Shown here: piece by piece, positions 53,901 to 59,900 of the stretch
Numbering within the stretch: position 1 is the stretch's first letter
Layout: each line of letters opens with the position of its first letter
Assembly: GCA_964016885.1 (NCBI GenBank)
Contig: OZ024741.1
Location: forward strand, 26,450,435-26,514,434
Length of the DNA stretch: 64,000 nt
DNA from: Eledone cirrhosa
Lineage: Eukaryota > Mollusca > Cephalopoda > Octopoda > Eledonidae
Direction: 5' to 3'
The notes under the pieces: generated by a model
What the model was told of the DNA's origin: nothing
The model's input: the letters and a program-made list of their open reading frames with translations, nothing else
Databases searched by the model: none
Translations under genes and position numbers: made by a program

Positions 53901-56900
53901 AACACCACAACTGGTACACTACCGCCACCACCACTGGTACAATAAGGACCACCAGCAACACCACAACTGGTACACTACCGTCACCACCACTGGTACAAGG
54001 ACCACCAGCAACACAACTGGTACACTACCGCCACCACCACTGGTACAACAAGGACCACCAGCAACACCACAACTGGTACACTACTGCCACCACCACTGGT
54101 ACAACAAGGACCACCAGCAACACCACAACTGGTACACTACTGCCACCACCACTGGTACAATAAGGACCACCAGCAACACCACAACTGGTACACTACTGCC
54201 ACCACCACTGGTACAATAAGGACCACCAGCAACACCACAACTGGTACACTACCGCCACCACCACTGGTACAATAAGGACCACCAGCAACACCACAACTGG
54301 TACACTACCGCCACCACCACTGGTACAATAAGGACCACCAGCAACACCACAACTGGTACACTACTGCCACCACCACTGGTACAACAAGGACCACCAGCAA
54401 CACCACAACTGGTACAATAAGGACCACCAGCAACACCACAACTGGTACACTACTGCCACCACCACTGGTACAATAAGGACCACCAGCAACACCACAACTG
54501 GTACACTACTGCCACCACCACTGGTACAACAAGGACCACCAGCAACACCACAACTGGTACACTACTGCCACCACCACTGGTACAATAAGGACCACCAGCA
54601 ACACCACAACTGGTACACTACCGCCACCACCACTGGTACAATAAGGACCACCAGCAACACCACAACTGGTACACTACCGCCACCACCACTGGTACAACAA
54701 GGACCACCAGCAACACCACAACTGGTACACTACTGCCACCACCACTGGTACAATAAGGACCACCAGCAACACCACAACTGGTACACTACTGCCACCACCA
54801 CTGGTACAACAAGGACCACCAGCAACACCACAACTGGTACACTACCGCCACCACCACTGGTACAACAAGGACCACCAGCAACACAGCTAAGTAAGCAAGC
54901 TAGTCTCTTTCCCACCACCATTCATACCACTACTACAGGAACCATTACTGTTTGTGTATTCCTTGCAGCGGCTGGGGGGGGGGGTTACCGCTACTCCCAC
55001 CTCAAGACTGGGCCACCACCACCACCATCAACACTAACACCACCACCGTCACCATCAACACTAACACCACCACCACCATCAACACTAACACCATGACCAC
55101 CACCATCAACACTAACAACACCACCACTACCATCAACACTAACAACACCACCACTGCTACAGCAGCAGCAGCAGTTATAGCCAAGAAATTTGATTGGCTG
55201 ATAAGCTGAAGTCCTTCCTGCTCAGCAACTGAGTGAGGAGGGGTGGGAGGAGAGGACTATACAGGAATACAGAATAAGAGAGAGAGAGGGAGAGAGATGG
55301 AAGAAGAGAAAGGGAGAGAGAGAGAGAGAAGGGAAGAAGAGAGGAAGATATATGTAGGGGAGATGAGGAGAGAATATGTGTGAGTGAGGAGACTACTCAT
55401 ATGACCACCACCACTGCCACTATTACCACCATCACCACCACAACCACTACCAACACTACCACAACCAACACCACCACCACCAATACTACCACCATCACCA
55501 CCACCAATACTACCACAACCAACATAACCACTACCACCGCCACTGCCAACACCAATACCACCACCACAACTACAACCACCACCAACACTACCACCACTAC
55601 AACACCCTAGTAGAACCACCACTAACACTCATTACCAACAGCACCACCACCACCATCATCATCAATCAATCCATCTGGTATTGAGGGGTGGTGATATTTA
55701 TAGTAGTAGTAGTAGAGCTAGCCATATGATTGTGGGGTGAGACTTGTGTGCTGGGGGAGGGGGATATATGTTTGTTTTCAAGCCTGAAGAAGTAAAATCA
55801 ATACTACCTACCTGATGACCATCTGCTGTGATGGTGGTGGTAGGGATGATGGTGGTGGTGGTGATGGTGGTGGGGGTGATGTGATGGTCATGGTGATAGT
55901 TGTGATGGTGGTGGTGGTAGGGATGATGGTTGTAATAGTGGTGGTAGTGGTGGTGTTGGTGATGGTTGTGATGGTGATGGTGATGGTGGTGGTTCCCCCT
56001 CCTAGGTCAGCTCTGATTTACTAGACCTATCATTAACAACATTCTAGCTAGGACCATCAGTCCTTTCTACAATATCTGGGAATACTACTTTGCTTTATAT
56101 TTGTCCTTCTTTTAAGAGTGTGATTCAAAGGAATTTAACTGCTGTCTCTAGCAGGTCAGGCAACCACATATAGATTTCCATATCATAGTGGTGGTGGTGG
56201 TAGTGGTGGTAGTGGTGGTGCTGATGGTGGTAGTGATTGTGGGGTGGTGGTGGTGATGGTGATGATGATGATGGTGGGGTGGTGGTAGTGATTGTGGGGT
56301 GGTGGTGGTGGTGGTGATGGTGGTAGTGGTGATGGTGATGGTGGTAGTGATTGTGGGGTGGTGGTGGTGGTGGTGGTGATGGTGATGGTGGTAGTGGTGA
56401 TGGTGATGGTGGTAGTGATTGTGGGGTGGTGGTGGTGGTGAGGATTATGATGATGGTGGTGGTTGTGGTCGGGGTGGGGGTGGTGGTCTTGGTGATTGTG
56501 GTAATGGTGGTGGTTGTGATGGCCTCTGGGTTGGTAATAGTGCTATGGTTTGTTTTGTTTAGCCCCAGGTCAACCCTAGTTGAGCAGACCTATGATCAAG
56601 GGTATTCCAACACTACCTCACCATCCTATTGAGAGACATAGTATATCTAGGACTATATTATCAAATGTGTCCTTCCTTATTATACAGAACAGTGTGTGAT
56701 TTGAAGGAGGATTTGACTGCTATCTCTAGTAACTTAAATAGTCAGATACAGGCACCTTTGTACAACCATGTGACTTCGAGGAAGATTTAGCTGCTATTTC
56801 TAGAATTCTCATAAATGTTAGTGATACAGACGGTGGTGGTGGGAGTGGTGTTGGTGGTAGTGGTGTTGGTGGAAGTAGTGGTAGTGGTGTACGTGGTGTT

Positions 56901-59900
56901 GGTAGAAGAGGTGGTGGTGGAAGTGGTGTTGGTGGTAGTGGTGTTGGTGGAAGTAGTGGTAGTGGTGAACTTGGTGTTGGTAGAAGAGGTGGTGGTGGAA
57001 GTGGTGTTGGTGGTAGTGGTGTTGGTGGAAGTGGTGTTGGTGGAAGTAGTGGTAGTGGTGAACGTGGTGTTGGTAGAAGAGGTGGTGGTGGAAGTGGTGT
57101 TGGTGGAAGCAGTGGTGGTGGTAGTGGTATTGGTGGAAGTGGTGTTGGTGGAAGTGGTATTGGTGGAAGTGGTGTTGGTGGAAGTAGTGGTAGTGGTGAA
57201 CGTGGTGTTGGTAGAAGTGGTGGTGGTGGAAGTGGTGTTGGTGGAAGCAGTGGTGGTGGTAGTGGTGTTGGTGGAAGCGGTGGTGATGGTAGTGGTATTG
57301 GTGGAAGTGGTATTGGTGGAAGAGGTTTTGGTGGTGGTGGTGGTAGTGGTGGTGGTGGTAGTGGTGTTGGTGGAAATGGTATTGGTGGAAGTGGTGTTGG
57401 TGGAAGTAGTATTAGTGAAAGTGTTGGTGGAAGTGGTGTTGGAGGAAGTGGTGGTGGAAGTGGTGTTGGTGTAGGTGGTAGTGGTGTTGGTGGACGTGGT
57501 GGCAGTGGTAGTGGCGTTGGTGGTAGTGGTGTTAGTGGTAGTAGTGTTGGTGGTAGTGGTGTTGGTGGAAGTGGAAGTGGTGGTGGTGGTAGTGGTGGAA
57601 GTGGACGTGGTGGCGGAAGTGATGTTGGTGGTAGTGGTGTTGGTGGAAGTGGTAGTGGTGGAAGTGGTGTTGGCGGAAGTGATGTTGGTAGAAGTGGACG
57701 TGGAAGTGGTGTTGGTGGTAGTGGTGTTGGTGGTAGTGGTGTTGGTGGTAGTGGTGTTGGTGGTAGTAGTGTTGGTGGAAGTGGTAGTGGTGGAAGTGGT
57801 GTTGGTGGTAGTGGTGTTGGTGGTAGTGGTGCTGGTGGTAGTGGTGCTGATGGTAGTGGAAAGTTATTAATGCTAGTGGTAGTACTGATAATGTGAGCTG
57901 TGTTGTTAATGGTGGTGGGATGGTAGCTGCAGCAGTAGTTAGGAACAAAATGAAATGTTGATTGAAGAGGGAGCTTTTGGAACTAATGCTGGTCTAAGGA
58001 GGACAGACAGACAGACACATAATGTAGAGATGGGGAAAGAGAGAGACAGAGAGATAATGTAGAGATGGGGAGACAGACAGACAGACACATAATGTAGAGA
58101 TGGGGAAAGAGAGAGACAGAGAGATAATGTAGAGATGGGGAGACAGACAGACAGACACATAATGTAGAGATGGGGAAAGAGAGAGACAGAGAGATAATGT
58201 AGAGATGGGGAGACAGACAGACAGACAGATACTGTAGAGATGGGGAAAGAGAGAGACAGAGAGATAATGTAGAGATGGGGAGACAGACAGACAGACAGAC
58301 AGATACTGTAGAGATGGGGAAAGAGAGAGACAGAGAGATAATGTAGAGATGGGGAGACAGACAGATAATGTAGAGATGGGGAGACAGAGAGACAGAGAGA
58401 TAATGTAGAGATGGGGAGACAGAGAGACAGAGAGATAATGTAGAGATGGGGAGACAGAGAGACAGATAATAGAGAGACAGAGAGATAATGTAGAGATGGG
58501 GAGACAGACAGACAGATAATGTAGAGATGGGGAGACATACAGACAGACAGATAATGTAGAGATGGGGAGACACACAGACAGAGAGATAATGTAGAGATGG
58601 GGAGATAGAGAGATAATGTAGAGATGGGGAGACAGAGAGACAGACACATAATGTAGAGATGGGGAAAGAGAGAGACAGAGAGATAATGTAGAGATGGGAA
58701 GACAGACAGACAGACAGAGAGATAATGTAGAGATGGGGAGACAGACAGACAGATAATGTAGAGATGGGGAGATAGAGAGATAATGTAGAGATGGGGAGAT
58801 AGAGAGATAATGTAGAGATGGGAAGACAGACAGACAGACAGATAATGTAGAGATGGGGAGACAGGCAGACAGACAGATAATGTAGAGATGGGGAGACAGA
58901 CAGACAGACAGATAATGTAGAGATGGGGAGACAGACAGACAGATAATGTAGAGATGGGGAGACAGACAGACAGACACATAATGTAGAGATGGGGAAAGAG
59001 AGAGACAGAGAGATAATGTAGAGATGGGGAGACAGACAGACAGATAATGTAGAGATGGGGAAAGAGAGAGACAGAGAGATAATGTAGAGATGGGGAAAGA
59101 GAGAGACAGAGAGATAATGTAGAGATGGGGAGATAGAGAGATAATGTAGAGATGGGGAGATAGAGAGATAATGTAGAGATGGGGAGATAGAGAGATAATG
59201 TAGAGATGGGGAGACAGACAGACAGAGAGATAATGTAGAGATGGGGAGACAGACAGACAGACAGATAATGTAGAGATGGGGAGACAGACAGACAGATAAT
59301 GTAGAGATGGGGAAAGAGAGAGACAGAGAGATAATGTAGAGATGGGGAGACAGACAGATAATGTAGAGATGGGGAAAGAGAGAGACAGAGAGATAATGTA
59401 GAGATGGGGAGACAGACAGACAGACAGACAGATACTGTAGAGATGGGGAAAGAGAGAGACAGAGAGATAATGTAGAGATGGGGAGACAGACAGACAGACA
59501 GATAATGTAGAGATGGGGAGACAGAGAGACAGAGAGACAGAGAGATAATGTAGAGATGGGGAGACAGAGAGACAGATAATGTAGAGACAGAGAGACAGAG
59601 AGATAATGTAGAGATGGGGAGACAGACAGATAATGTAGAGACAGAGAGACAGAGAGATAATGTAGAGATGGGGAGACAGAGAGACAGATAATGTAGAGAC
59701 AGAGAGACAGAGAGATAATGTAGAGATGGGGAGACAGACAGACAGATAATGTAGAGATGGGGAGACATACAGACAGACAGATAATGTAGAGATGGGGAGA
59801 CACACAGACAGAGAGATAATGTAGAGATGGGGAGACAGAGAGATAGAGAGATAATGTAGAGATGGGGAGACAGAGAGACAGATAATGTAGAGACAGAGAG

